Below are positions 54,344-64,000 of a DNA stretch of 64,000 nucleotides, piece by piece; the stretch's first letter is position 1; each line of letters opens with the position of its first letter. The position numbers and the translations under genes are program-made. This DNA is from Granulosicoccus sp036478565 (GTDB lineage Bacteria > Pseudomonadota > Gammaproteobacteria > Granulosicoccales > Granulosicoccaceae): NCBI GenBank assembly GCA_965224525.1, contig OZ245050.1:2418001-2482000 (forward strand). Direction: 5' to 3'. A model generated the notes under the pieces. That model was not told where the DNA came from. It saw nothing but the letters and a program-made list of their open reading frames with translations, and searched no databases.

Positions 54344-55462
54344 CTACGCTTTGATCATCAATGAAGTTGCCAACTCTGAAAACCGTTTACCGCTTGTGGA
54401 CCATGTCATACTCCCGACATGCTGGATTCCTTTTTGCGAGTACTCCTGCCTGAAGCTAGCCTCCTCGTACAGTCGTTCGATTACATCAGCAACTTCTGAG
54501 GCATTAGTAACGTCCACCACAAGACCGCTTTCCCCTACACTTTCAGGCATTGCAGTGTCCTGCGAAACAATTGCCGGGCAGCCTCTGGCCATACTCTCAA
54601 GGGCGACCATGCAAAACGATTCGACAGCACTTGTCGATAGCAGGCATGTTGCAACATCCAATGTTGCCTCTACCTCCTCCCTGCTCCGGTACCCCATAAA
54701 CTCAATGTATTCTAGCACTCCGTGCTTAGCCGCTACTGTTTTTAAGTCTTGCCAAACATCACTGTCCAGTCCTCCGAACAATCGTATTTTCCAGTCGGTT
54801 AAAAGCGCCCTCTTTCTGAGTTCAACCAGTATCGGCACTAAGAAATAATTTCTTTTGTGTGCATGTGGACTGGTAACAACTGCAATAATAGGCTCAATGG
54901 CATCTCTGTTTCTCAAGTCGCGCGGAACAACAGATCTATCATCAACACCAATATAAATAACTCCAGGGTTATTGATTGCTATCGGATAACGGCTTTTAGC
55001 CGCCATAAATACGTATTGCGATTCAAACACGTTCGCCGATGCTCGCTTCAGGGCAGTCAATGAACTCCAGTCACGTAGCCTGTGTAGCATTTCCTCTATG
55101 CCGAACGAGCCAGCTTTTCGAACAAAGCGGCTCAAATTCACATGATAAATAATTTGTGGGACTGTGCAACCGGGCACAAAATGGTTTAGGCCAATGATCA
55201 AATCACTTTGAGTGCTTTTCAACGCACGTGCCACATGCCTCGACAGCATAAAGTTCTCAATGCTCCCCCAAGACCGTTTGGGCTGAAGAACCCCTAGCCT
55301 GTCGCTGCCTATCCGATTCAGTGCATCGCAGGATGTGGTACTGAAGGAAATGAAATCAACACATATATCATTGCTGGCGTCGAGCAGCCCACGAGCAAGC
55401 GCTTCTAGAACAACCAGGCCGCCACCAGGTCGCTGAGTTAAACCGTTGAGGAGAATACGCAA
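54344..55462 (-). CDS. GT4-family glycosyltransferase
   Basis: The 372-residue protein has a GT-B fold start ('RILLNGLTQRPGGGLVVLEAL') and a C-lobe with 'RLFGGLDSDVW', 'YIEFMGYRSREEVEATL' and 'STSAVESFCMVALESMARGCPAIVSQDTAMPESV', the GT4 E-x7-E type donor-binding motif. It would add one sugar to the lipid-linked repeat unit. It lies between the WbpM-like gene (101 bases) and the CapE-like gene (75 bases). The acceptor and donor are unknown. Confidence 0.88.
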   Translation of the reverse strand: MRILLNGLTQRPGGGLVVLEALARGLLDASNDICVDFISFSTTSCDALNRIGSDRLGVLQPKRSWGSIENFMLSRHVARALKSTQSDLIIGLNHFVPGCTVPQIIYHVNLSRFVRKAGSFGIEEMLHRLRDWSSLTALKRASANVFESQYVFMAAKSRYPIAINNPGVIYIGVDDRSVVPRDLRNRDAIEPIIAVVTSPHAHKRNYFLVPILVELRKRALLTDWKIRLFGGLDSDVWQDLKTVAAKHGVLEYIEFMGYRSREEVEATLDVATCLLSTSAVESFCMVALESMARGCPAIVSQDTAMPESVGESGLVVDVTNASEVADVIERLYEEASFRQEYSQKGIQHVGSMTWSTSGKRFSELATSLMIKA

Positions 55463-55563
55463 AACGCCGTCCGAGGTTATCTATAAGAATTGTGGGGATT
55501 TCGACAATGCACAAGGCCTGAACCCAAGCCAGACAGCATGGCTACCAAGCGACATCGACCTCT

Positions 55564-57558
55564 CTAGTTTACGACAAAATTTGTGGGCAACTCTGAAGCT
55601 TTGGCAATATTGGCCATCGTAGGAGATACCTTGTTAGTTGTCGCCTGCGAGGAATGAAAAACAATACTCATCAAATTGTCTTTGAGTTTCGTAGCAATCG
55701 GGTTGTCGAGTAATTTTCTTAGCGAATCCAGTAAACCTTTTAACTGATCCCACTCAATCCACTGCTCATCCGCCGTAAATACCTTGGCAACTGTAGTCTC
55801 ATTGAATGCCTCACCAATAAACAGCTCTTCATACATTTTTTCACCCGGCCGTAGCTCACTAATCACCACTTCAATTTCCTTGCTTTCCTGACCAGCTTCC
55901 TCAGCACGACGTTGATACAGCTGGATCATTGCATCGGCCAAATCGCCAATACGCATCGGCTCACCCATGTCCAGAACAAAGACATCACCACCACGAGCAA
56001 TGGCACTGGCTTGTAGTACCAGTTGCGACGCTTCGAGGATAGTCATGAAATACCGGGTTATATCCGGGTGAGTCAACGTGACTGGCCCCCCTTGCTCGAT
56101 TTGCTTTTTGAATTTTGGCACCACCGAGCCTGTTGACCCCAGCACATTGCCAAAGCGAACCATAGAAATCCGGGTTTCAATCTGTTTTCTTGCTTTTGCC
56201 TGGAGAATCAGCTCAGCGACCCGTTTGCTGGCTCCCATGGAGTTTGACGGACGTACCGCTTTATCTGTCGAAATAAAGACAAAGTCCTTTGCTCCATACG
56301 CGATAGCCGTATCTACCAGAGCCAGTGTGCCAAAAACATTTACGGCTATACCCTGCTCGGGCTGTGCCTCGACAATTGGCACATGCTTATACGCCGCAGC
56401 GTGATAAACAGTATCAATTTTCTCTTTGGCAAACAGTCGACCCAGCATCGGCTCGTCGGTAACAGAGCCGAGCAACGGTAGCAGGAGCTCACTGGGTTTT
56501 CTGCCTGACTCAACCAGCATCGCCCCCAATTCTTCTGATATGTGGTAAAGATTCGGCTCACTGTTATCAATAACAATCAAGCGCGCAGGGTTTAGTTTTA
56601 CAATCTGACGACAAAGCTCCGATCCAATTGAACCACCACCACCAGTGACTAGCACAGTCTTACCGGTTACACGCTTACCAAGTAACGTCAGATTAGGTGG
56701 TACTTCACTACGACCCAGGATATCTTGCATGGAAATTTCGCGAATTTCAGTTCGCTTCGCGCGTCCTGATACCATTTCTGCAATACTCGGCAAGGTTCGC
56801 ATGGGTAAACTTATCCCTTCGAGCCTAGCCAATAATTTCTGATACTCCACACTGGACAGAGATGGAATTGCAATAACAATTTCTGTTGCTTCCAGGTACG
56901 CCAGTTTCTCTGCAAGCAGTTCGCTCGAAAGTGTGCCACTAAGCACTGGCAAACCATGTACCAAAGAGTCATGGATTGAAACAGCGTCGTCTATAAAACA
57001 TACCGGTCGATACTCGCTGCTTCCTCGCAGTGAAGATTCAAGTTGAAGACCAGCTATTCCAGCACCGTATATGGCAATTGGGATACCTTTTTTACCAGCG
57101 TCAAACAGACCTTGCCACAGTAGCCGTAAGCCGCAAGTACCGCCCACAAGCAACAGGCCGTAAATAAGAAACAGCGACCTGGAACTAAAACCCTTGGCTG
57201 GAACCAGAAACATCAATACCAGCAAGCAAAGGGAAGCCATCAAAGAGCCTTTGATCAGCTGGCTGTACAATCTAGATGTTGAGGATCGCACAACCCATCG
57301 ATAAACACCCAAGCCTGAAAAGAATCCAACCGAAAGAACAGGGATGATCACGAATTGATAGGCTACATCCGTTAGATCCAAGTAAATATAACCGTAGCGA
57401 ATCGCATAGGCTGCCCACAGGGCTACTATCGCCACACTGGAATCAACAAAAATGCTGATCAGTTGCTTGCGAGCACGTTGAGTAGATGCCAGATTGTCCC
57501 TCAGCGATGAAAGTGTTCTGGAGAATGCAGGCGACTTTGCCTTGTCAGCATTCGTCAC
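55564..57558 (-). CDS. UDP-sugar 4,6-dehydratase, WbpM/CapD-like membrane protein
   Basis: The 664-residue protein has four N-terminal membrane helices (about 36-150), a Rossmann-like middle domain ('IPIAIYGAGIAGLQLESSL') and a C-terminal SDR domain from about residue 296: 'TVLVTGGGGSIGSELCRQI', 'DTVYHAAAYKHVPIVEAQP', 'FISTDKAVRPSNSMGASKRVAELIL' (Met replacing Tyr, with Lys) and 'SVVPKFKKQIEQGGPVTLTHPDITRYFM'. The layout is that of WbpM, the UDP-GlcNAc 4,6-dehydratase for D-QuiNAc or D-FucNAc. Its start is the 5' end of region E, and a CRP-like site lies about 320 bases upstream. Confidence 0.93.
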   Translation of the reverse strand: MTNADKAKSPAFSRTLSSLRDNLASTQRARKQLISIFVDSSVAIVALWAAYAIRYGYIYLDLTDVAYQFVIIPVLSVGFFSGLGVYRWVVRSSTSRLYSQLIKGSLMASLCLLVLMFLVPAKGFSSRSLFLIYGLLLVGGTCGLRLLWQGLFDAGKKGIPIAIYGAGIAGLQLESSLRGSSEYRPVCFIDDAVSIHDSLVHGLPVLSGTLSSELLAEKLAYLEATEIVIAIPSLSSVEYQKLLARLEGISLPMRTLPSIAEMVSGRAKRTEIREISMQDILGRSEVPPNLTLLGKRVTGKTVLVTGGGGSIGSELCRQIVKLNPARLIVIDNSEPNLYHISEELGAMLVESGRKPSELLLPLLGSVTDEPMLGRLFAKEKIDTVYHAAAYKHVPIVEAQPEQGIAVNVFGTLALVDTAIAYGAKDFVFISTDKAVRPSNSMGASKRVAELILQAKARKQIETRISMVRFGNVLGSTGSVVPKFKKQIEQGGPVTLTHPDITRYFMTILEASQLVLQASAIARGGDVFVLDMGEPMRIGDLADAMIQLYQRRAEEAGQESKEIEVVISELRPGEKMYEELFIGEAFNETTVAKVFTADEQWIEWDQLKGLLDSLRKLLDNPIATKLKDNLMSIVFHSSQATTNKVSPTMANIAKASELPTNFVVN

Positions 57559-58929
57559 TATATGTCTCGCATGAGATACGCAGGGTTTGGCGATATTTGG
57601 AATACAAGTTTGTCTAGTATCTCAAGGTGTATGGAGCATGCATTTTATTGCACAGCGCATAGTAACGGAACTGCTTCGAAACATCTGCCAACCCATCACC
57701 TTGTAATGTCTGAAAGCGAACCGTTCCCCTACTGCGAACATGACTGGATCTGGAAACCAGGCTAACCAACACTAAATCTTGGTAAATCTTGTATTTCATC
57801 GCTTAAAAATAAAACATTGAAAATCCAATACGGCGTATTCATAAATATAACCAAAACGCACTATCTACAACCTATAACTGTGAACTAGCTCACATTTTTT
57901 CTTCTCAAGTTCACTGTTTATTGACCAAAATCAACCAGGTATCAGTGTTTAGTCACCTCCCGTACTGCTAATCGTACTCATCTCGATTGGCCGATTGCTT
58001 AACAGGCTCTATTTTCAAAAAATGCTGGCCTAAGCGCGAACCGGTAGAATCAAGCCTGCTGCCACTATATTGCCAGCAAGCTCAATATCGCACGACGGTA
58101 CCTGATCGGATGAGTTTTTTACCCGCAGATTATCCGCCAGAATTCTGACAAAACTTGTCAATATTACGTAGCGCCATACGAAACCGTTCTAAGATGCATT
58201 ACCGCCCGATGAATTTGAACGGCTGTCGGTTAAGGAACGTCAACTGCCACCGGTGCCAACACGCTTGCTTAGTGCCACGGAATATCGTTCACATCCGCAT
58301 TGCAGACTGCGGACAGGGCCAATTCAAGACGTATAACCGGTTTGTTTTTACGTCATTCGTAATTCCTTAATGTTGCGCACAGAGCCGCGGTTGAAGTACG
58401 GAACATGTCAACCTCATATAGGCGTTTGTGAAAGCGATTGCCCTGAACGCAAAGGCCTCCCTGGAGAAGAAACGAGGCAGCGAACGTTAAATATTACCAG
58501 CAAAGCTCAGTGAGTCGATCCAGCCACGCTGCAAGACAACGTTGATATCGAGACAGACAACGTGACGTAACAGTGACAGTGACGCACCAGAGTAGCAATT
58601 CAATAGTTAATCAGGTGCGCATAACGCGTTCGCATACAACGACCGAAAAATGCTCGGATTTACCATAATCGGCGCACCGGGACCACTTCGTTTGAGACAA
58701 CTGTGCAGATGCTTGTACGCAATTCTTACGATGCGACTTTCTTCCACGCACCCCTTATTTGAATCATGTTCTGAGGTAGCAGGCGTAATTTGTCAACCCG
58801 TTGCATTCAGCTGATTCAAAGATAACTTCTTTTTGCTTGTAGCTTGTCCTTTACAATAATCAGTGTTAGGACGTTCACCATATCAGTGGCACTTTCGGCC
58901 AACTCTTCGATGGTAATGGGGATTATACT
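57559..58929. other. Intergenic region, mostly without recognisable genes
   Basis: This is the left part of a 2.6-kb gap between regions E and F. Apart from the CRP-like site no gene is supported. Small frames at 57562-57765 and 58155-58370 have no family features or clear ribosome-binding site; the second encodes a Cys/His-rich stretch (CHRCQHACL) that I could not relate to a known protein. It may be degraded sequence, given the transposase remnant beside it. Confidence 0.4.
57879..57894. promoter_or_regulatory. Perfect CRP/Vfr-type palindrome
   Basis: The motif TGTGA-ACTAGC-TCACA matches the CRP half-sites with the exact six-base spacer, and is flanked by an A/T-rich downstream stretch. 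It lies 321 bases upstream of the WbpM-like gene (minus strand) and about 2.3 kb upstream of the Wzc gene, so the region E operon is the likelier target. Found by eye; expected by chance roughly once per several hundred kb for the ten fixed bases, so it is suggestive. Confidence 0.5.
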
Positions 58930-59465
58930 CACGATCTAGGGCGATGATTTGGTATCCGGAGCCCTGCCGGAAAACAATGCGGGTGGAGCTGATACACAAC
59001 ATTCAGAGTCTGTTTATTGATCCGACCACTCGCTGCCACTGGCCGGAAAATACCCGCTCTGGAGTGTAACCAGCCATCCCGTAGTGACGGTGCTTGTCGT
59101 CATACCAAAGAATGTATTCGCCGTACCGATGGCGAGCGCTGGAAGCTGACTGATATTGCCAGAATAGTCGGGTTGATATTATTGAGCCTTGAATTGGCTT
59201 TCGCTGTACGCATTGTCGTTACTCAACCATGAGTCGCCTATGAATTAAGCCACAGCAAGACCCAATTTGATCGATGCGCCTTCATCGGAGAATCACCATC
59301 CTGATGAATGGTGAGCTGCCCCGTGGGTTATTGCCCATTGCAATAACCCTTCGTGCATCAGTTGGGAAGTCAGTGCGCTGTTCTTCTTGGTGGGGATCAT
59401 CCAGGCAAGAATGAAACGACAGAACAGACCCAATAAGACGTATTGCGTCAACTAAACAATGTTGA
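58930..59465 (-). pseudogene. Degenerate IS3-family (DDE) transposase fragment
   Basis: Translating the minus strand in shifting frames gives pieces in the right order for an IS3-like OrfB/integrase core: 'FCRFILAWMIPTKKNSALTSQL' then 'LTIHQDGDSPM' (replacing HxDRGxxM, first Asp region), 'SNDNAYSESQFKAQ' followed by 'YQPDYSGN' (the SNDNxxSESQFK motif that leads to the third acidic residue), then 'WYDDKHRHYGMAGYTPERVFSGQW'. Several stop codons and at least one frameshift interrupt it, so it is dead. I cannot see terminal inverted repeats. It shows past insertion in the gap between regions E and F. Confidence 0.82.
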
Positions 59466-60205
59466 TGGTAGTGGCCAATTTGGAAAAACCCCACGTCCAA
59501 ACGTCGTTGAGTTTGGTTGCGCTCAACCGCTGAACAAAACCCATCTCTCATAAACTGTTCGGGGTGACGACAAGGAAAACATGATTGAAACTGGGGCTAT
59601 ACACAGTATGCATTTTAATACACCTAGACTTAATGCTGGGTTAGATTTGATATTCTCAACCACTATCGTCTTGAAATGTATAAGTAGCAAAACCGTATGA
59701 CCAGGCAAGTAGAGTTTTTAGTCGAAATCAGATCGGACATACCAAACAGTGTGCTACCAATAGCAATGATCGGCAAATAAAATCTCAGAGTTACGCAAAA
59801 AGCCCGCTGTCTGTCGCAAATACCGCCGAGCTACCGCGACTTGAAGCCGCAAAAGGCGTATAATTAGATTTGCAGACAGAAATGGGTACCATCAAGACTG
59901 CCAGCGCCTATTTTTCAGAGGCCGCTATGAAAATAGCATCGAAGAACTACCTAAATATTAAATATTACAATGTCTCGCAATATAAACATTCCTACCATTT
60001 CTTGAGTTTTTGCGTCGATATTCAAGCGCTTGCCAAAACGAATAACCAAATTCGATGCAGATACTACGTGCAATTACTCAATTTTGGGCGTCAGCTGCAA
60101 CATTCATGACCCGAAGCGATACACGAGTCTCATTTGATGAATATCTGTACCTGTAACCTGTATGCTTACTAATCAGAAAGACTAGAATTACGACCATGAA
60201 CAGGC
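59466..60205. other. Intergenic leader region of the wzc-type operon
   Basis: The region before the Wzc gene has no convincing gene; a 79-codon frame at 59870-60109 lacks family features. A perfect -10 box TATAAT lies at 59859-59864, about 340 bases before the Wzc start. A -35 at normal spacing is poor (GCGACT); TTGAAG lies at only 12 bases. A promoter here is plausible. Confidence 0.3.
59859..59864 (+). promoter_or_regulatory. Candidate -10 box upstream of wzc
   Basis: The sequence TATAAT matches the sigma-70 -10 consensus fully. No good -35 at 16-18 bases is seen, so this may need an activator. It is on the strand of the wzc-type gene. Confidence 0.3.
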
Positions 60206-62794
60206 TTGATGACATGCCTGTCTAAAATAAACTTTACAGAGTGTGAACAAACAATGCTGCGGACTGTAAACGCATCAGCGGAAACAAGTAGTGCAAATAC
60301 AATGAGGATCAGCCCTCAAAGTACTCGTTATGATCTCGACCTGAAAACGATCTTGACTTCGTTTCGGAGATTTAGGTACCTGATCCTGATTATCATAAGC
60401 GTATTCACCGGTCTAGCAGCGTATTACACATACAATGTCACTCCTGCTTTCCGCGCAACATCATCTCTTTTGATTGAAACGCAAGCGACAAATGCAGTTT
60501 CAATTGATGAGCTATATCGTGTAGATACACAAGACAAAGAGTATTTTCTAACTCAGATTGAAATTCTACGGTCAAGAAATTTAGCAACACGTGTTATCGA
60601 TAAACTAAACCTTTGGGATCATCCGGAGCTCATTGGCAATAAAAGTTCCGACAAACAAAAAAAACCATCGCTATTCTATTTTCTCGATAGCATAGTTGAT
60701 AGTTCAATACGACTCGGTCGTTCAGCACTCTACAAATACAGATACATCGCCTATGGCGAGCAGCCACCTATAGAAAACAGCGATCCAATTTCGGAAACTA
60801 TCGCCACAACTGAAGAAACTGCAACTCAAAGCAAAGATCCTAATGCACCTCAAATTCTTATTGAAAGCGATGCCAACAAACTATCGCAGAAAGCTCGACG
60901 TGATAGAGCTGTAGAGCGTCTTATGGCGCGAACAACAATTTATCCTGTTCGAAAAACTAAGGTCGTAAAAATCAGCTATGAATCTGCTGACCCTGAACTA
61001 GCTTCTCAAATAGCAAGTGCCATTGGCCTTCAATATATCGCAAGATACAGAGATGCAAAAAACTTCAATACCAATAAAGCATCTTCCTGGTTAAACGAAC
61101 AATTAAAAATTCTTAAATCACGACTAAGCGAATCTGAACAGAAGCTAATAGAATACAAGAAAGCTACTGGCCTGGTTGATCTGGGTGGTCGCGTCGGCCG
61201 ACTAAATGAACAAGAGTTGCTACTTCTTACAAAAGAACTATCTAATGCCAAAAGTGAACAAGCAGCTGCATATGACGTACTGCGTGAAGCTGGCTCCCTA
61301 AAAACATCTACTGGAGCGTTAAATACTCTAGCCTCATTCCAGAATGACTCAATAATACAGCGATTACAGGTCGAAATAGGAATTGCCAAACAACATAGGG
61401 GAGAACTAACAAACCGCTATGGAGAAAAACACCCATTAGTAGTGGATGTTGATTCAAAACTGAAAGCACTCAAGAACCTCTTGGATGTAAATATCCAGCG
61501 CGTGCTCGGCACATTGCAACAAAATCATCAATTAACTCAATCAAGGGTAGCGTCAATAGAAGCAAGTATTACTGAAAGTAGATTTGGCATGCAGGAAATA
61601 TATTCAAAGGCACTGGAACTAAAGGCTCTTGAAAGTGAAGTTAATACGAATCAAAAACTCTACAATACATTTTTTGTTCGAATTACAGAGACAAAATCTG
61701 CTGATGGTCTTGAAACAACAAATGCAAGCATTACCGATTTCGCGGTACCTCCAGCTGCACCATTTAAACCCAGGCGAGTACTTATTGTTACGCTGGCAGC
61801 GATTACCTCAACTATATTTTCCATGCTGTTATGCCTTCTTCTGGAAAAGATGAACCACACGATTCGCAGCACTCTTGACGTAGAACTAAAAATTGGTGCC
61901 AAGCTAATAGGCATTGTTCCTATCGTTAAATTTGGAATATTTAACCGACAAAGAAAACTTCCACTAAATCCGGTGCGTATTCCATCAAAGGGTAGAGCAG
62001 CATTTACCGAAGCAATAGACTCCATAAGGGCTGAATTGTTAGCAACAAATAGTGACGTACTGCATAAAATTCTGTTGATCACATCTTCTGAGCCAGGAGA
62101 GGGGAAATCTACCGTTGCACTCAACCTAGCTCATTCAATGGCGCAACAGGAGCGTGTGCTCCTTATTGACGCTGACATGCGGCGACCAACCATTGCACGC
62201 AGCATAGGCGTATCTGACAATGCATTCGGGCTAAGCAACGCAATTCGGGATCCTGATACCGCCTCTCAACTGATTCTACGCCGGCAATTGAACTCCAATC
62301 TCGATATTCTTACAGCAGGATCTTTACCTGACAACCCACTTAGAAGCCTACTCTCTAGGGATTTTTCCAAGCTTCTGTCGAGACTAGCCGTTGAATATGA
62401 TCAAGTAATAATTGATAGTCCACCTGTGCATGCTGTTGCTGACGCTATAGTTATCAGCAAACTATGCGATTCAGTTATTTACATAGCCTCATCCCACAAA
62501 ACGCAGATTGATCAAGTCAAACAAGGTCTCACTCGTTTGAGACAGGCAAATGCTGCAATCAATGGAGTAATTATTACTAACGTAGATATTGAACGTCTAT
62601 CCAAGTACGGTGGCGATAAATTTTATCAGGGATACTATGACATGTACGGCTATACTCGTCATGAGGATCGTTATGACATGAATCACCATGAAGAGCCTGC
62701 CAAGAAAAAGCAGATTGAATCAGTGTACGTTGACGTTGACGTAAACACTGCCAAAAGCGCTTCAACAAATGCTGCCCGATCTGTAGTTTCATAA
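60206..62794 (+). CDS. wzc: Polysaccharide co-polymerase / tyrosine autokinase (Wzc-like)
   Basis: The 862-residue protein has a Wzz-like domain (membrane helices at about 55-75 and 525-550) around a long periplasmic coiled-coil region, and a C-terminal BY-kinase: Walker A 'SSEPGEGKSTVALNLAHS' (Lys634 by my count), Walker A' 'VLLIDADMRRP', Walker B-like 'YDQVIIDSPPVHAVADA', and a Tyr-rich tail 'YQGYYDMYGYTRHEDRYDM'. It sets chain length and export of a Wzx/Wzy-type polymer, controlled by autophosphorylation. The first ATG is at 60209 (TTG at 60206 could also serve); an ATG at 60254 is another option. No wza or wzb gene is inside the window. Confidence 0.94.
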   Translation: MMTCLSKINFTECEQTMLRTVNASAETSSANTMRISPQSTRYDLDLKTILTSFRRFRYLILIIISVFTGLAAYYTYNVTPAFRATSSLLIETQATNAVSIDELYRVDTQDKEYFLTQIEILRSRNLATRVIDKLNLWDHPELIGNKSSDKQKKPSLFYFLDSIVDSSIRLGRSALYKYRYIAYGEQPPIENSDPISETIATTEETATQSKDPNAPQILIESDANKLSQKARRDRAVERLMARTTIYPVRKTKVVKISYESADPELASQIASAIGLQYIARYRDAKNFNTNKASSWLNEQLKILKSRLSESEQKLIEYKKATGLVDLGGRVGRLNEQELLLLTKELSNAKSEQAAAYDVLREAGSLKTSTGALNTLASFQNDSIIQRLQVEIGIAKQHRGELTNRYGEKHPLVVDVDSKLKALKNLLDVNIQRVLGTLQQNHQLTQSRVASIEASITESRFGMQEIYSKALELKALESEVNTNQKLYNTFFVRITETKSADGLETTNASITDFAVPPAAPFKPRRVLIVTLAAITSTIFSMLLCLLLEKMNHTIRSTLDVELKIGAKLIGIVPIVKFGIFNRQRKLPLNPVRIPSKGRAAFTEAIDSIRAELLATNSDVLHKILLITSSEPGEGKSTVALNLAHSMAQQERVLLIDADMRRPTIARSIGVSDNAFGLSNAIRDPDTASQLILRRQLNSNLDILTAGSLPDNPLRSLLSRDFSKLLSRLAVEYDQVIIDSPPVHAVADAIVISKLCDSVIYIASSHKTQIDQVKQGLTRLRQANAAINGVIITNVDIERLSKYGGDKFYQGYYDMYGYTRHEDRYDMNHHEEPAKKKQIESVYVDVDVNTAKSASTNAARSVVS

Positions 62795-62842
62795 AGTTAC
62801 GCATGTACGCGTTCAAAGTATTATCATATGAGATAGCTGTCG

Positions 62843-64000
62843 GTGCGTAGCATCGCACATATTTCGGCGGCATGCGTTGCAGTTATGCTTTTTGCACCTG
62901 CAATAAAATCACGCTTCGAAACATCTGATGTTTTAATCTATCTATTGCCATTCGCCCTATTTTCAGCGGCGGTGATAATTACAAATTTAGTCCTTAAAAC
63001 ATCCATTCTTAAACATCTATACGTTTCATTGTCGTACATACTTATTTTCCTACCTCCATTTATCGCCTTCTTTATAGGTGACGCCCAAGAACTTACGCTG
63101 TTAATTAAAATTGGTGCCAACTGCGGACTAGCAGTATTAATTATACTTTTCCCATGGGATAAAAATTCCATCGATACATTTTTTCTTTTTTGCTCAATCC
63201 TTGGGGCAATTCTCGCAATCAATACCATGATGTACCTCGGTACGGATGCCGATCTGGATTACGCTTCAGACACAGAAAAAACAGGGTACATCACCGTTAG
63301 TGTTGCTATAGGTTTTGGCTGCATTGCGGGTATGTATTTAATATTTGAAAAGTTCATCCCAATTCATATAGTATTATTTATTTTGAATTGGTTAGGGTTG
63401 GCACTTGGCCGTGGCCGCGGCGCATTTCTATTTGGTGTTGTAATTTCCGCAGCCTATCTAATTTTTATCTTACTTAGCCGGAATCGCTCAATGACTATTC
63501 TAAAACGGCTTGGAATAGCGGTATTTATCGTGGGTTTCTCCCCCATTGTTTATCAACAGCTTATGTCACTTGGCCAGAACCAATCTCGTTGGGAGAGGTT
63601 GTTTAAGGATTTCGATATCGAAATAGACGACGGCAATAGAGGCTCTCTCCTTAGCGAAGCAATTCAGAAAATCAGCGAAGCCCCAATACTTGGAAACGGA
63701 CTTGGTGAGTACATGATGTACGACGGACATCCACATAATATATTTTTACAGTTTGGGGTGGATGCAGGAGTACTAGGTATGTTACTTCTCTTACTATTTA
63801 TTTTAAAAGTAGCGTATGTAGGCATTAATAACATTCTTCTTAGCGATAAATATTCACACAATTTAGCCTGCGGATCAATACTTATGTTTTCCTTCATTTT
63901 CGCAAACATGCTTAAATCGGGCGATGCATATTTGGGCAGAGAACTGTTTATTTTATCTTCATTACCTTTTGTTATATTTTTGATACCCAGGCGCACTGAC
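62843..64000 (+). CDS. O-antigen ligase / polymerase family protein (partial)
   Basis: This frame, open to the window edge (about 386 residues), has many hydrophobic helices and the ligase/polymerase loop features: 'LGRGRGAFLFGVV' and, near the end of the loop, 'NGLGEYMMYDGHPHNIFLQFGVDAGVLGMLLLL' (the PHN motif of the Wzy_C domain). It would join lipid-linked glycan to an acceptor or act as polymerase. The start is GTG at 62843 or ATG at 62885; it begins 48 bases after the Wzc stop, so one operon is likely. The C-terminus lies outside the window. Confidence 0.85.
   Translation, partial: MRSIAHISAACVAVMLFAPAIKSRFETSDVLIYLLPFALFSAAVIITNLVLKTSILKHLYVSLSYILIFLPPFIAFFIGDAQELTLLIKIGANCGLAVLIILFPWDKNSIDTFFLFCSILGAILAINTMMYLGTDADLDYASDTEKTGYITVSVAIGFGCIAGMYLIFEKFIPIHIVLFILNWLGLALGRGRGAFLFGVVISAAYLIFILLSRNRSMTILKRLGIAVFIVGFSPIVYQQLMSLGQNQSRWERLFKDFDIEIDDGNRGSLLSEAIQKISEAPILGNGLGEYMMYDGHPHNIFLQFGVDAGVLGMLLLLLFILKVAYVGINNILLSDKYSHNLACGSILMFSFIFANMLKSGDAYLGRELFILSSLPFVIFLIPRRTD

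Noticed and set aside
58155..58370. Cys/His-rich frame as a zinc-finger or IS protein
   Set aside because: Only one CxxC-like element; neither strand gives a recognisable protein.
59870..60109. 79-residue plus-strand frame before wzc
   Set aside because: No family features; it lies in the likely leader region.
57559..60205. JUMPstart/ops element (GGCGGTAG) for RfaH
   Set aside because: No exact ops sequence found; only a GGCGGTAA-like string on the minus strand near 58.2 kb, in a non-functional context.
1..64000. tRNA, rRNA or CRISPR array
   Set aside because: None seen; no regularly spaced repeats or cloverleaf candidates in the gaps.

Overview
The window is one long surface- or exo-polysaccharide locus of a Gram-negative bacterium, most likely a marine gammaproteobacterium. 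The evidence is a Wzc-type tyrosine autokinase, Wzx/Wzy/ligase proteins, three polyisoprenyl-phosphate sugar-1-phosphate transferases, L-FucNAc-type nucleotide-sugar genes and three sulfotransferases (sulfated polymers are typical of marine species). The genus cannot be fixed from the sequence. I see no tRNA, rRNA or CRISPR array.

Region A (1-20.9 kb) is mostly minus strand. It holds a WcaJ-like initiating transferase, a tyvelose-epimerase-like SDR, a WecG-type glycosyltransferase, a small plus-strand VanZ/RmlC pair, and two parallel blocks of GtrA flippases, dolichyl-phosphate-sugar-synthase-like GT2 enzymes, acyltransferase-3 proteins and membrane GT-C glycosyltransferases. These look like systems that add sugars or acyl groups on the periplasmic side. 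A tightly overlapping four-gene operon follows (sugar transferase, aminotransferase, 2-hydroxyacid dehydrogenase, ATP-grasp).

Region B (21.2-33.3 kb) holds four large secreted proteins: an SGNH hydrolase, a right-handed beta-helix protein, a double GH16 glycosidase and an alpha/beta-hydrolase esterase. Each carries two to four Trp-rich beta modules of about 95 residues. An AbiE toxin-antitoxin pair sits between them; its antitoxin gene has an in-frame stop while the toxin is intact. Beside it lies a strong nested inverted repeat.

Region C (33.8-40 kb, plus) is an intact Wzy, sulfotransferase, deacetylase, Wzx and ATP-grasp set. Region D (40-46 kb, minus, AT-richer) is a second set in which Wzy is split by one stop codon and Wzx by a frameshift in a G6 tract; it also has two sulfotransferases and a methyltransferase. 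Region E (46-57.6 kb, minus) has a methyltransferase, two DegT aminotransferases, a third sugar transferase, two GT4 enzymes, a set resembling the UDP-L-FucNAc/L-QuiNAc pathway and a WbpM-like dehydratase.

A 2.6-kb gap (57.6-60.2 kb) contains a perfect CRP-like palindrome and a decayed IS3-family transposase. Region F (60.2-64 kb, plus) begins a further module: Wzc autokinase and an O-antigen-ligase-type protein cut by the window edge. Overall the locus appears to build, sulfate, acylate, amidate and trim one or more heteropolysaccharides, and it has been assembled from several Wzx/Wzy-type clusters, one of which is decaying.
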